46,620 bases of DNA from Peptoniphilaceae bacterium (GCA_029983595.1 JASBZD010000002.1:1-46620); one strand, 5' to 3'; positions 34,947-44,024 are shown, counted from the stretch's first letter. A program made the numbers and translations. The notes: a model not told the origin generated them from the letters alone.

Positions 34947-36362
34947 GTGATTAAAATAAATAAGAAAATAAGAGGGTTTTTTATCCTATTTTTAGTTATA
35001 ATAACTGGAATATTTACACTACTTTCACTTACATCTTTTAGTAATGAAAGTAACGAGCCTATCTGGTCACAGTATTATCTAGAGTGGGCTAATAGCTACG
35101 GATATATTAAAGGGCTACCAGATAATAGTTTTGGTGCTAATAAAAAAATTTCAAAAGCTGAATTTTATACTATTATAAATAGAATGTTTGAATATAAAGA
35201 TGAAAGTGGACCTGAGATAGATAGTCTAGATCATAATTTATGGTACTATAAAGAGATAAAAAAAGGCTTAAAAGCTGGATATATTACTGATCCTACTGAA
35301 GATTTTAATAAGCTTATTACCCGTGAAGAGGCTTCAAAAATTATAGCTAAATGCTACGGGCTTGAAGGTAATGAATCTAGTATTTTAAAATTTAAAGATT
35401 CAAATGAGATAGAAGATAAGGCTTCTGTCGGAGCTTTAGTAAGTCATGGGATTATTTCAGGTACACCAGAAGGTAATTTTTTACCTAAAAACCATCTAAC
35501 ACGTGGCGAGACTGCTAAAATTTTAAATTCATCTCATAGAGTATTTATTAATAATAAAAAACCTCAAAATATTATGGAACCTATCCATTTTGGTGAAGAT
35601 CTCGATTTAGAAAAAATGCACGAGATTACCGACTATCTATTTGAAGTTTATATCTCTAACCGCGAAGAAGTAAATATTAAAGGATCAGACGGCTTTAAAT
35701 ATATTGTAATTTCAGAAGATTCTAGAGATTATTTTAATAATATATTTAATAATCAGGATGCATTTTCAGAATTTTTAATAAAATCTTCTAAGGGCACATA
35801 TTATGAAGCTATAAATTTTCCATATAATATTGCTTATAAGGATGGAAAGCTATATTTTAAAGCTAATTTTGTTACACCTAATGAGCAAAGAATTCTAAAT
35901 GAACATATAAAAAATGATATTAATTCATTATATATGTCTGGAAAAATCAAAGATGAAATGTCAAATGCTGAAAAACTTAAGGTTTTATTTGAGTTTCTTA
36001 TCGATAAGGCTAGTTATGTAGATTTAGATAGCCTAGATGGGGTAAATAATAAAAACTCAAAGGGTATAGTCTTTCATTCCCCATATGCTATTATTGAAGG
36101 CTCTGACGCTGTATGTCAGGCTTATGCCGGATATTATATGCTCCTTGCAAATGAGATAGGCATAAACTTAGAATATGTAAGTGGAAATATTAAGGGAAAA
36201 GATGGGTCATTACAAAGTCATGCATGGGTTTTATATAAAGATGATGACGGAGTTCATTATATTGACCCGACTAATGGGGATCAACCCCGCGGGATAGATT
36301 ATAGATTTTTCTATATCACAGATGAATTTATGAAGTTACAAGGATATGAAATTATAGATTAA
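34947..36362 (+). CDS. S-layer homology and transglutaminase-like surface protein
   Basis: A 471-residue exported protein. An N-terminal hydrophobic signal lies at about 9-32. Up to three SLH modules (about 38-195) carry DNSFGANKKISKAEF, FNKLITREEASKI and GNFLPKNHLTRGETAKIL, and anchor proteins to pyruvylated wall polymer. A central region (about 205-330) matches nothing I know. The C-terminal transglutaminase-like domain has Cys390 (AVCQAYAG), His425 (SHAWV) and Asp440 (YIDPT), a complete catalytic triad, so it may be a protease or cross-linking enzyme at the surface. Start selection is uncertain: GTG at 34947 has no separate ribosome binding site, and AGGGTGATT covers the start itself. lacI follows after 26 bp. 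Confidence 0.87.
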   Translation: MIKINKKIRGFFILFLVIITGIFTLLSLTSFSNESNEPIWSQYYLEWANSYGYIKGLPDNSFGANKKISKAEFYTIINRMFEYKDESGPEIDSLDHNLWYYKEIKKGLKAGYITDPTEDFNKLITREEASKIIAKCYGLEGNESSILKFKDSNEIEDKASVGALVSHGIISGTPEGNFLPKNHLTRGETAKILNSSHRVFINNKKPQNIMEPIHFGEDLDLEKMHEITDYLFEVYISNREEVNIKGSDGFKYIVISEDSRDYFNNIFNNQDAFSEFLIKSSKGTYYEAINFPYNIAYKDGKLYFKANFVTPNEQRILNEHIKNDINSLYMSGKIKDEMSNAEKLKVLFEFLIDKASYVDLDSLDGVNNKNSKGIVFHSPYAIIEGSDAVCQAYAGYYMLLANEIGINLEYVSGNIKGKDGSLQSHAWVLYKDDDGVHYIDPTNGDQPRGIDYRFFYITDEFMKLQGYEIID

Positions 36363-36388
36363 ATAGATTAATTAGAAAGGAGACTTTT

Positions 36389-37395
36389 ATGAGTGCTACT
36401 ATTAAAGATGTTGCAAAACTAGCTAATGTATCAATCTCTACAGTTTCTAGAGTTGTTAATAATTCAAAACCAGTTAGTCCAGATGCTAAAAAGAGAGTTT
36501 TAGATGCTATTGATGAGCTAAATTATAAGCCTAACGAAATAGCTAGATCATTAGTTACAAAAAGATCTAATATTATCGGAGTTATAGTTGAGGATTTTGG
36601 GATGAGTTATATTTCTCAAGTATTAAGAGGTGTTGAGGAAGTAGCTAGAATGTACGATTTTGATATTCTAATCTCATGTACTTATGGCGATCCAGTAATG
36701 GAAAATAGATATATGAGAGTCCTACTACAAAAACAAGTAGAGGGAATCGTTGTAATTACTGAGTCTAATAACCCAGAGAGATTAAATAATCTTAAAGCTC
36801 TAAACGTACCTGTGGCGTATCTAAATCGAAATTATAGAAACCATTCTATAAATACTACCACTATAAATAATAAAGAATCTTTAAAAATGGTAGTGGATTA
36901 TCTAGTTAAGAAAAACCATAAAAACATATTATATTTTGGATATGACAAAGATATAGATATAACTAGCGAAAGATTTAAACGAGAAGGGCTTAGTGAATCT
37001 TTAGAAAAACACGGACTATCTAAAAAATAGTATCTATATATGATGAAAATGAAGAAAATCTAAATAAAGCATATAAAGAGATCTATGAAAATATAAAAAA
37101 TGGAATTACAGCTATTATCTGCTATTCTGACGAAGCTGCGATTTCTTTAATGAACTTTTTATATGATAAAGGCATTAATGTACCAGATGACGTTTCTGTA
37201 ATAGGTATGGGAAATATCGAAATGGGTAATCTTTACAGACCTAGACTTACTACTGTGCGTGAACCATTATATGATTATGGAGCTGTATCTACTCGTAGCA
37301 TAATAAAAGATATTAGAGAAGAAGAAAAACTTCCTAACGAAACTGTTTTTCTTCCATCATCTATTATCGAGCGTGAAAGTGTAAAGACACTTTAA
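36389..37395 (+). pseudogene. LacI/CcpA-family transcription regulator, frameshifted
   Basis: The first 213 codons encode a LacI-type helix-turn-helix (ATIKDVAKLANVSISTVSRV, residues 3-22) and the start of the sugar-binding domain, then stop at 37030. The remaining domain continues in the -1 frame from KIVSIYDENEENLNKAYKEI to ERESVKTL at 37395, with no gap in family similarity. The break is a run of six A (37022-37027) before TAG; seven A would restore one open frame of about 336 codons. It may be a real knock-out, a homopolymer sequencing error, or (less likely) slippage. It has a good site (AAAGGAG) and lies 19 bp before the alpha-amylase, its probable target, with 26 bp to the SLH gene. 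If truncated, it keeps the DNA-binding domain and loses much of the effector domain. Confidence 0.85.
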
Positions 37396-37414
37396 AATAA
37401 GGAGAAATTAATTT

Positions 37415-38860
37415 ATGGAAAATCTTGTTATGATGGAGTATTTTGAGTGGTATCTTCCAGATGATGGAAATTACTACAAAGAATTAAAATCTAAAGCTAG
37501 AGAAATTAAAGAATCTGGAATCGATGCACTTTGGCTTCCTCCAATCACTAAGGCGACCGGTACCAACGACGTGGGATATGGAATATATGATTTATATGAC
37601 CTTGGAGAGTTTGACCAAAAAGGAAATGTCCGCACAAAATATGGAACATATGACGAGCTAATTGAGGCAATAGATGCTCTTCATAACGAGGGAATATTAG
37701 TTTATGCAGATGTCGTTATAAATCATAAAGCTGGAGCTGACTTTAAAGAGACTTTTATGGCAGCAAAAGTAAATGAAGAAAATCGTACTGAGGATATAGA
37801 AGAGGCTCACGATATCGAAGGTTGGACTGGGTTTGATTTTCCTGGCCGTGGTGGCAAATATTCAGATTTTATATGGCATTTTAACCATTTTAATGGCGTA
37901 GATTTTGATGATAAAACTGGCGAGGCTGGAATTTATAGGATCCTTGGAGAAAACAAAGGCTGGGGATATGGAGTTTCTCCAGAACATGGAAACTTTGATT
38001 ATCTGATGTTTGCTGATATAGACCATAATAACGAAGATGTAAGAAATGAGCTTTTTAGATGGGGCGAATGGTTTATTAATAAAGTGCCGATAGATGGAAT
38101 CAGATTTGATGCACTAAAGCATATAGACTATAACTTTATCAGAGATTTTATAGCACATCTTAATGAAAAATCAGACCGACAACTTTATTTTTTTGGCGAA
38201 TATTGGATGTTAGACTCAGAGCTTAAAAGAAATTATCTTGAAGAAACTGGATATTTAACTGATGTATTTGACACAACTTTACATTTTAACCTTAGAGAAG
38301 CATCTGAAAACCAACAGTACGATATGAGAAATATTTTTCAAGGCACAATGGTCTATGAATCACCTGCTAACGCTGTAACTTTTGTTGATAATCACGATAC
38401 ACAACCTAAAGAAGCGCTAGAGAGTTTTGTTCAGCCGTGGTTTAAAAAAATAGCTTATGGACTTATTCTACTTAGAAAAGATGGATATCCTTGCGTATTT
38501 TATGGAGATTATTACGAGATAAAAGACCCATATATCCCAGGAAATAAGGATATAATCGATAATCTATTATGGATTAGAAAAAATTATGCTTATGGTGATG
38601 AGACTAATTATTTTGAAAAACCAACTTGTATAGGATTTGTAAGACATGGAAATGAAAAACATCCTGGCTCTTTAGCAGTAGTAATTTCTACTGGAGATGC
38701 TGATACGCTAGTTATGAATGTAGGAGCTGATCAAGCAGGAAAAGTATATAAAGATTTAACTGGCGAGAATGAAGCTGAAATTACAATTGATGAAGAAGGA
38801 AATGGGGCTTTTGAAGTAGCACCAGGATCACTATCAGCTTGGGCTGAAAAATTAGATTAA
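37415..38860 (+). CDS. Cytoplasmic alpha-amylase, GH13
   Basis: A 481-residue endo-acting alpha-1,4-glucan hydrolase. It has no signal peptide, so it should act on internal glycogen or imported maltodextrin. Motifs are YADVVINHKAG (region I), GIRFDALKH with nucleophile Asp232, FFGEYW with acid/base Glu262, and FVDNHDTQ with Asp328. Size and motifs match the intracellular AmyA/liquefying-amylase group. The C-terminal beta domain ends GSLSAWAEKLD. AAGGAG precedes the ATG. The adjacent LacI-family regulator suggests carbohydrate control. A strong bidirectional terminator follows. Residues flanking the active site look complete, with nothing to suggest inactivation. Confidence 0.93.
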   Translation: MENLVMMEYFEWYLPDDGNYYKELKSKAREIKESGIDALWLPPITKATGTNDVGYGIYDLYDLGEFDQKGNVRTKYGTYDELIEAIDALHNEGILVYADVVINHKAGADFKETFMAAKVNEENRTEDIEEAHDIEGWTGFDFPGRGGKYSDFIWHFNHFNGVDFDDKTGEAGIYRILGENKGWGYGVSPEHGNFDYLMFADIDHNNEDVRNELFRWGEWFINKVPIDGIRFDALKHIDYNFIRDFIAHLNEKSDRQLYFFGEYWMLDSELKRNYLEETGYLTDVFDTTLHFNLREASENQQYDMRNIFQGTMVYESPANAVTFVDNHDTQPKEALESFVQPWFKKIAYGLILLRKDGYPCVFYGDYYEIKDPYIPGNKDIIDNLLWIRKNYAYGDETNYFEKPTCIGFVRHGNEKHPGSLAVVISTGDADTLVMNVGADQAGKVYKDLTGENEAEITIDEEGNGAFEVAPGSLSAWAEKLD

Positions 38861-38870
38861 TATGAATAAA

Positions 38871-38906
38871 AAAACTGTCGTATCATAGATGTTTTACGAC
38901 AGTTTT
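38871..38906. terminator. Bidirectional terminator between amylase and CNNM genes
   Basis: AAAACTGTCGTA (38871-38882) pairs with TACGACAGTTTT (38895-38906), 12 perfect pairs, T-rich on both strands. It serves the convergent amylase and CorC-like genes. Confidence 0.92.
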
Positions 38907-38913
38907 ATTTTGA

Positions 38914-40179
38914 TTATTTTAAAATAGTCATTTTTAGCTTATCAATCCTATTTTTGTCAAGTTTTAAAACTCTAAATTCTAGGTTATTATATATAAAAAT
39001 TTCGCCTTCATCTGGGATTTTATCTAGCTTTTCAGTAACAAACCCTCCTACCGTTTCCATCTCTTCAGATTCTAGCTTAATTCCCATAATCTCTTCAAGC
39101 TCTTCAAGTCTGAGTTTTCCCTCTAGCTCATAGCTATTGTTATTTAATTTTTTAATAGAATCCTCAACTACCTCTACATCGTGCTCGTCATCTATTTCTC
39201 CAACTATCTCCTCAATTAAATCCTCAATAGTTACTAACCCCTCTGTGCCACCATACTCATCTAGTACTATGGCCATTGTGGAATTATTAATTCTCATCTG
39301 ATTAAATAATTCTGTAGTCTTTTGAGCTTCAAATGAATAAATTGGCTTTCTTAAAATTTCATTAATATTTATAAGTTTTCTATCTTTAAAATATGGAATT
39401 AGATCTTTTATATGAATTATTCCAATTATATTATCTATATCTTTTTCATACACAGGAAGGCGTGAATATCCCTCATCTTGGAATACATCCACAATCTCCT
39501 CTAATGTATCATCTATAGATACTGTCGCCATTTCAGTACGAGGAGTCATTACATCCTTTACTGATATATCTGAAAACTCAAATACCCTCTCTATCATTCC
39601 ATATTCTTCAACATCTAATAGACCTTCATCTTTAGATAGATTCATAGCATTATAAAGCTCATCTTCAGTGATTTTAGGCTCTTCCTTAGTTTTATCAAAC
39701 CCAAAAATCTTAGCCATCATCTCTGAAATAGCCTTAATTAAAAATACTAGAGGATGAAGTATTCTTGTGATAATTCTAGTAAATCTAATAAATTTTAAAG
39801 ATATTTTTTCGAAATTAGCTAATGAGATATAATAAGGTAGATTTTCACCAATTATAAGAATTAGAAAAACTCCTATTATCATAAACCCTATAGCTCCATT
39901 TTTGCCATAATAATAAAATCCTAGCAAAACAGAAGAAAAAATTACTAAGGAATTACTAAAAAAATCTAAAAGTGTTAACGCCCCTCTTACTGCAGCAAAA
40001 TCATCAATTATAGTTTTTAGCTCTTTTTTTTGACGCTCACTAATCTGGCCATTTTCATTTAAACTATCTATTTTATACGAGTTTAGATAGCTATAAGAAA
40101 ATTGTAAAAGATCAAAAAATAGACTTAAAAACAATGATACTACTACTATTATTATCTGGGGACCGGGGTCAATTGACAT
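38914..40179 (-). CDS. CNNM/CorC-family (hemolysin-like) transporter with CBS pair
   Basis: A 421-residue membrane protein. A DUF21/CNNM membrane domain (about 1-165, three to four segments) is followed by a CBS pair (about 205-325) with VKDVMTPRTEMATVS and VLDEYGGTEGLVTIEDLIEE, and a CorC/HlyC C-terminal domain (about 338-420) ending in VGGFVTEKLDKIP. Family members are linked to Mg2+ or Co2+ export and heat or salt tolerance. The hemolysin name is historical. AGGAGAGTGACTAA precedes the ATG. It stands alone between terminators. Confidence 0.9.
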   Translation of the reverse strand: MSIDPGPQIIIVVVSLFLSLFFDLLQFSYSYLNSYKIDSLNENGQISERQKKELKTIIDDFAAVRGALTLLDFFSNSLVIFSSVLLGFYYYGKNGAIGFMIIGVFLILIIGENLPYYISLANFEKISLKFIRFTRIITRILHPLVFLIKAISEMMAKIFGFDKTKEEPKITEDELYNAMNLSKDEGLLDVEEYGMIERVFEFSDISVKDVMTPRTEMATVSIDDTLEEIVDVFQDEGYSRLPVYEKDIDNIIGIIHIKDLIPYFKDRKLININEILRKPIYSFEAQKTTELFNQMRINNSTMAIVLDEYGGTEGLVTIEDLIEEIVGEIDDEHDVEVVEDSIKKLNNNSYELEGKLRLEELEEIMGIKLESEEMETVGGFVTEKLDKIPDEGEIFIYNNLEFRVLKLDKNRIDKLKMTILK

Positions 40180-40276
40180 TTAGTCACTCTCCTATATATT
40201 TTATTCTTATTGTATTATATCATAATAGCAATTTTAAAATTATTTAATAAATATTACATTTTTAGTTTTTAGAAAT

Positions 40277-40305
40277 AAAAAATCCTGAGTAATAATAACC
40301 CAGGA
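40277..40305 (-). terminator. Terminator after malic enzyme
   Basis: TCCTGGGT (40305-40298, minus strand) pairs with ACTCAGGA (40290-40283), eight pairs with one G-T, followed by six T (40282-40277). Confidence 0.88.
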
Positions 40306-40313
40306 AATTATAT

Positions 40314-41486
40314 TTAAATTCTGCTTACGTTAGTTTCTATTGCCGCATTTTTTACAGCTTCAGCTACAGTAGAAGCTACTCTTTCATCAAATGGTCTAGG
40401 GATTACATAATCAGCGCTTAGCTCATCTTCAGATACTAGGCTCGCTATAGCTTCTGCCGCTGCTATTTTCATCTCTTGATTAATAGATGATGCTCTAACT
40501 GATAAAGCACCTTTAAAAATACCAGGGAAAGCTAAAACGTTATTTATTTGGTTTGGATAATCAGATCTTCCAGTTCCCATAACTTTTACTCCACCTTCTA
40601 ATGCCACATCAGGAAGCACTTCAGGCACTGGGTTTGCCATAGCAAATACGATAGGATCACGTCTCATAGATTTAAGCATATCAAGATCTACTATATTAGC
40701 TACTGATACACCAATAAATACATCTGTGTCTTTAATAGCCTCGCGTAAATCGCCTTTTTTATGTGTTTTATTAGAATTTTTAGCAAGCTCTAATCTAATT
40801 GGATCTAATTTTTCATCTTCAGGATCTAATACTCCCTTAGAATTTAAAATAATAACATCGCCTACTTTATAATCTATTAAAAGTTTAGCAATAGCTACAC
40901 CAGCTGCTCCAGCTCCAGATATACAAACGCTTATATCTTCCATTTTTTTATCCACAACTTTTAGAGCATTTATTAATCCTGCTAAAGTTACGATAGCTGT
41001 ACCATGTTGATCATCATGAAAAACTGGAATATCTAGCTCTTTTTTAAGTCTTTCTTCTATCTCAAAACATTTTGGAGCATTAATATCTTCTAAATTTATT
41101 CCGCCAAATCCTGGTGCAATATTTTTTACAGTATTTATTATTTCTTCTGGATCTTGAGTAGATAGCATAATAGGATAAGCATCGACTCCTGCAAAAGACT
41201 TAAATAATACAGCTTTCCCTTCCATAACTGGCATACCAGCTATTCCACCAATATTTCCAAGTCCTAAAACTGCAGACCCGTCAGTTACAACAGCTACAGC
41301 ATTTTGTTTATTAGTATATTCATAAGCTAAATCATTATCTTTAGCGATTTCTAAACAAGGTTCTGCAACTCCTGGAGAATATGCAAGCGATAAATCATGC
41401 GCATCTTTAACTTCTACCTTAGATTTAACTTCTAATTTTCCTCTATTATCTTTATGTAATTTTAAAGCATCTTCTTTAAGTCCCAT
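40314..41486 (-). CDS. NAD(P)-dependent malic enzyme
   Basis: This enzyme converts malate to pyruvate and CO2 with reduction of NAD(P). The 390-residue short form lacks the phosphotransacetylase tail of MaeB. Motifs are LAYSPGVAEPC, EGKAVLFKSFAG with the catalytic lysine, NLEDINAPKCFEIE and HDDQHGTAIV for metal and malate, and SGAGAAGVAIAKLL for the dinucleotide. The start is placed at 41486, where GGAGGT lies 5 bases before ATG; a start four codons earlier would overlap that site. Monocistronic, ended by a terminator. NAD versus NADP preference is not decidable here, nor is the alternative name for a decarboxylating malolactic-type enzyme, though the length fits short malic enzymes. Confidence 0.92.
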   Translation of the reverse strand: MGLKEDALKLHKDNRGKLEVKSKVEVKDAHDLSLAYSPGVAEPCLEIAKDNDLAYEYTNKQNAVAVVTDGSAVLGLGNIGGIAGMPVMEGKAVLFKSFAGVDAYPIMLSTQDPEEIINTVKNIAPGFGGINLEDINAPKCFEIEERLKKELDIPVFHDDQHGTAIVTLAGLINALKVVDKKMEDISVCISGAGAAGVAIAKLLIDYKVGDVIILNSKGVLDPEDEKLDPIRLELAKNSNKTHKKGDLREAIKDTDVFIGVSVANIVDLDMLKSMRRDPIVFAMANPVPEVLPDVALEGGVKVMGTGRSDYPNQINNVLAFPGIFKGALSVRASSINQEMKIAAAEAIASLVSEDELSADYVIPRPFDERVASTVAEAVKNAAIETNVSRI

Positions 41487-41612
41487 TTTTACCTCCATAT
41501 CAATTATATACTTAATGATTATATTTTAACATAAATTGAAAACGTATGCTGAAATAAAATACATTTTTTATATCTAAATATAATGGAGTATTATTATTTA
41601 AATCCCTATATA

Positions 41613-41621
41613 TGATATAAT
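41613..41621 (+). promoter_or_regulatory. Extended -10 promoter for the MTH1187-family gene
   Basis: TGATATAAT at 41613-41621 is a perfect extended -10, about 28 bases before the ATG. The gap 41487-41649 is divergent with malic enzyme. Confidence 0.5.
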
Positions 41622-41649
41622 TAAAGTATAATTTTATATGGAGGATTTT

Positions 41650-41952
41650 ATGGCACTACTAGAACTTACATTAATACCTATCGGGACTGAAACTACTAGC
41701 GTAAGTAAATATATCGCTGGTGCATATAATGAGGTTAGAGATATGGAAGGCTTTAGAATTGAGCTTACTTCAATGGGCTCTATTATCGAAGGAGATATCG
41801 ATATAATCATGGACGTCGTTAGAAAGATGCAGGAATCAGTATTTAAAAATGGGGCCGATAGAGTCTATAGTGTTATAAAAGTTGATGATAGACGAGATAA
41901 AGATTCAAATATGGATAAAAAAATTGAATCTGTAAAAGAAAAGTTAGAATAG
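41650..41952 (+). CDS. MTH1187/YkoF-like thiamine-binding protein
   Basis: A 100-residue cytosolic protein of the DUF77/MTH1187 family. The conserved opening LTLIPIGTETTSVSKYIA and the later MGSIIEGDIDIIMDVVRKM match family members that form tetramers and bind thiamine-like ligands. The start at 41650 follows GGAGG by 5 bases; a start four codons earlier lies before that site. The function in thiamine salvage is inferred from the family. A lipoprotein gene follows 13 bp downstream and may be co-transcribed. Confidence 0.85.
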   Translation: MALLELTLIPIGTETTSVSKYIAGAYNEVRDMEGFRIELTSMGSIIEGDIDIIMDVVRKMQESVFKNGADRVYSVIKVDDRRDKDSNMDKKIESVKEKLE

Positions 41953-41965
41953 AAAAGAGTAGAAT

Positions 41966-42442
41966 ATGAAAAATCTTAAAATTTTAATAATAGCTTTATT
42001 TTTACTTACAGTTACATCTTGTGAAAAATCAGAGCCAGTTGTTGCTGATAAACTCGAAAGAATAGAGGGACTGATCCAGATAGATGGAGATAATATAAAA
42101 GTTGATAGAGTAAAAGTGGTCGATACATCTAATGAAAAGCTAGTAAAAGAGATGGGATTAAAAGATGAAGACTTACACCCTGCTTATTATATTTATAATC
42201 CAGAAGTAGAATATGAGGATTTTAAATTATCTGATAAAGCTTATTTTATTTTTACTGATATAGAAGGTAAATACATAGATGAAGATGTTGATAATAAGGA
42301 GTATATTACTGACTCCAGATCTGAATTTATGGACTATCTAGAAAATACTTATAGTGAATTTCCTATAAAAGTGCCTTATATTTTATATATAAGAGGAGAT
42401 AAAATAGAAGTAATTTACGAAAATTTTAAATACACAATATAA
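41966..42442 (+). CDS. Small lipoprotein of unknown function
   Basis: A 158-residue predicted lipoprotein. The signal peptide (1-18) ends in the lipobox LTVTSC, giving Cys19 at the mature N-terminus. The rest is acidic and hydrophilic with no recognised domain; it contains EGLIQIDGDNIKVDRVKVV and ends in YIRGDKIEVIYENFKYTI. It has no cysteine other than Cys19. The ribosome binding site is weak (GAAAAGAG). It follows the thiamine-binding gene by 13 bp and is closed by a strong terminator. Confidence 0.75.
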   Translation: MKNLKILIIALFLLTVTSCEKSEPVVADKLERIEGLIQIDGDNIKVDRVKVVDTSNEKLVKEMGLKDEDLHPAYYIYNPEVEYEDFKLSDKAYFIFTDIEGKYIDEDVDNKEYITDSRSEFMDYLENTYSEFPIKVPYILYIRGDKIEVIYENFKYTI

Positions 42443-42446
42443 ATAT

Positions 42447-42479
42447 AACCTATCGAAGTACGTCCTCGATAGGTTTTTT
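42447..42479 (+). terminator. Terminator after the lipoprotein gene
   Basis: AACCTATCGA (42447-42456) pairs with TCGATAGGTT (42466-42475), ten perfect pairs, and the stem runs into six T (42474-42479). Confidence 0.93.
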
Positions 42480-42498
42480 AAATCTTATGTAATATAAA

Positions 42499-42726
42499 CT
42501 AAAAATCTTCTTTTTTTATCTTCGCAATAATTTCACCACAATTCTCACAATAGTAGGCTTTATCTACAGTTCCATGAATTATATCATCCCCTATTTTGCT
42601 ATCCCCGATATTTATGGAGAACTTTAAATCTTTTTCTTTCCCATCTTCTTTCTTAAAAAAGCTTAAAACTTCTTCAGAAAGCGCTTCAAGTTCTGTCATT
42701 TGTTCACTACATCTACTACATTCCAT
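42499..42726 (-). CDS. Small zinc-ribbon-like hypothetical protein
   Basis: A 75-residue protein with CSRC at residues 3-6 and CENCGE near the C-terminus, a four-cysteine arrangement suited to one zinc. The charged middle part (LSFFKKEDGKEKDLKFSINI) separates the two halves. TAGGAGG precedes the ATG, a strong site that supports it being real. The family is unknown to me. It is flanked by a plus-strand terminator and a 156-bp gap (42727-42882) in which I see only AT-rich sequence and possible promoter elements. It could be a regulator or chaperone-like helper. Confidence 0.65.
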   Translation of the reverse strand: MECSRCSEQMTELEALSEEVLSFFKKEDGKEKDLKFSINIGDSKIGDDIIHGTVDKAYYCENCGEIIAKIKKEDF

Positions 42727-42882
42727 ATTGGTTTCCTCCTATCTTATAACAACCTAAGAATGTTCACTTAATATTAAAATAAGATTTTAGAAAAGTTCTA
42801 AAAAAATCATATTTAATATAAATCTATTATATTATTTTTTTATAAATTTAAAAGCTCTAGAGTAAATCTAAGGCTTAAAAAA

Positions 42883-43953
42883 TTACTCTACATATTTTTT
42901 ATATTCCCCATAACCATGAGAGTCCATCTCATCATATGGGATAAATTTTAAAGAAGCGCCATTTATACAATATCTTAGTCCCCCTTTATCTTCTGGACCA
43001 TCTTCAAATACATGACCAAGGTGTGAGTCACTATTTTTAGATTTTACTTCTATACGCTCCATCCCATGACTTTTATCTTCTTTATAATCTATTACTTGGC
43101 TAGTTATTGGTTTAGAAAAACTTGGCCATCCACACCCTGAATCAAACTTATCACTAGATGCAAAAAGCGGCTCCCCACTAGTTATATCTACATAAATCCC
43201 TTTTTCGTAAAAATTATCATATTCACTAGAAAATGCACGTTCAGTATCGGCATTTTGGGTTATGTTATAAGTAGTGTCTCCAATTTCTTTAATTTCTTCA
43301 TCAGATTTTTTCTCATAATCTTTATAAAGAGGTTTATTAGCAAGACTTAGATCTATATGACAATATCCATCTGGGTTTTTCTCTAGATAATCCTGATGGT
43401 AGTCTTCAGCTAAAATAAAGTTTCTTAACTTTTCTACTTCTACTACTATAGGTTTATCATACTCTAGTTGTTTTTCTTCTATGAATTTTTTAGCAAGTTC
43501 TAAATCCTCGTCATTTCTAGAATATATTCCAGTTCTATATTGGGTGCCTCTATCATTTCCCTGTTTATTAAGACTTGTCGGATCAATTATCCTAAAAAAA
43601 TGCTCATAAAGCTCAATTAGACTGATTTTATTAATATCATAATCAATTCTTATAGTCTCGGCATGACCTGTCTGATCTAATTTTTGATATGAAGTTTCTT
43701 TAACATTTCCATTAGCATAGCCTACCTCAGTATGCGTAACACCTGGCAACTGTCTAAAATACCCCTCTAGCCCCCAAAAACATCCTCCAGCAAAATATAT
43801 CTCTTTTATATTATTATTACCTATATTATTTATTATCTCATTTGAGCTAGGCTTATTAGCTGTCTCGATATTATTCTCCAATTTACTAGAACAAGATACA
43901 GATAGTATCATCGCAAATAAAATAATCGTTAAAATTTTTAAATATTTTTTCAT
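42883..43953 (-). CDS. msrAB: Lipoprotein methionine sulfoxide reductase MsrAB
   Basis: A 356-residue fused enzyme that reduces both epimers of methionine sulfoxide. The signal peptide (1-20) ends in the lipobox SVSC, so mature Cys21 should be lipidated and the enzyme should act outside the membrane. The MsrA domain (about 50-205) has AGGCFWGLEGYF. The MsrB domain (about 225-352) has SGCGWPSFSKPI and the catalytic RYCINGASL. There is no ribosome binding site before the ATG, and a perfect extended -10 (43960-43968) lies only 7 bases upstream, suggesting a leaderless transcript. It is a paralogue of the cytosolic MsrAB just upstream (44025-44990); the two share the same domain order and many identical blocks. 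Confidence 0.93.
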   Translation of the reverse strand: MKKYLKILTIILFAMILSVSCSSKLENNIETANKPSSNEIINNIGNNNIKEIYFAGGCFWGLEGYFRQLPGVTHTEVGYANGNVKETSYQKLDQTGHAETIRIDYDINKISLIELYEHFFRIIDPTSLNKQGNDRGTQYRTGIYSRNDEDLELAKKFIEEKQLEYDKPIVVEVEKLRNFILAEDYHQDYLEKNPDGYCHIDLSLANKPLYKDYEKKSDEEIKEIGDTTYNITQNADTERAFSSEYDNFYEKGIYVDITSGEPLFASSDKFDSGCGWPSFSKPITSQVIDYKEDKSHGMERIEVKSKNSDSHLGHVFEDGPEDKGGLRYCINGASLKFIPYDEMDSHGYGEYKKYVE

Positions 43954-43959
43954 AAAATT

Positions 43960-43968
43960 ATTATATCA
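43960..43968 (-). promoter_or_regulatory. Extended -10 immediately before the MsrAB lipoprotein start
   Basis: On the minus strand TGATATAAT (43968-43960) ends 6 bases before the ATG at 43953. Normal spacing puts the transcription start at the A of the ATG or one base off. No ribosome binding site lies between, which fits leaderless translation. No -35 is evident. Confidence 0.5.
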
Positions 43969-43984
43969 CTTTTTTTATGAAAAT

Positions 43985-44015
43985 AAAAACCTTAGATCTA
44001 TAATTATCTAAGGTT
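43985..44015 (-). terminator. Terminator after cytosolic MsrAB
   Basis: AACCTTAGAT (44015-44006, minus strand) pairs with ATCTAAGGTT (43997-43988), ten perfect pairs, followed by more T. It separates the two msrAB genes. Confidence 0.9.
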
Positions 44016-44024
44016 AAATAAAAC

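Noticed and set aside
37012..37040. Programmed -1 frameshift in the LacI gene
   Set aside because: The run is only six A preceded by T, so the P-site codon would mismatch after slipping, and no clear downstream stimulatory structure is seen. A simple indel or sequencing error is more likely, though not excluded.
42835..42900. Hairpin overlapping the msrAB lipoprotein stop as a terminator
   Set aside because: AGAGTAA and TTACTCT can pair but the loop is long (about 17 bases) and the following sequence is not a clear T run.
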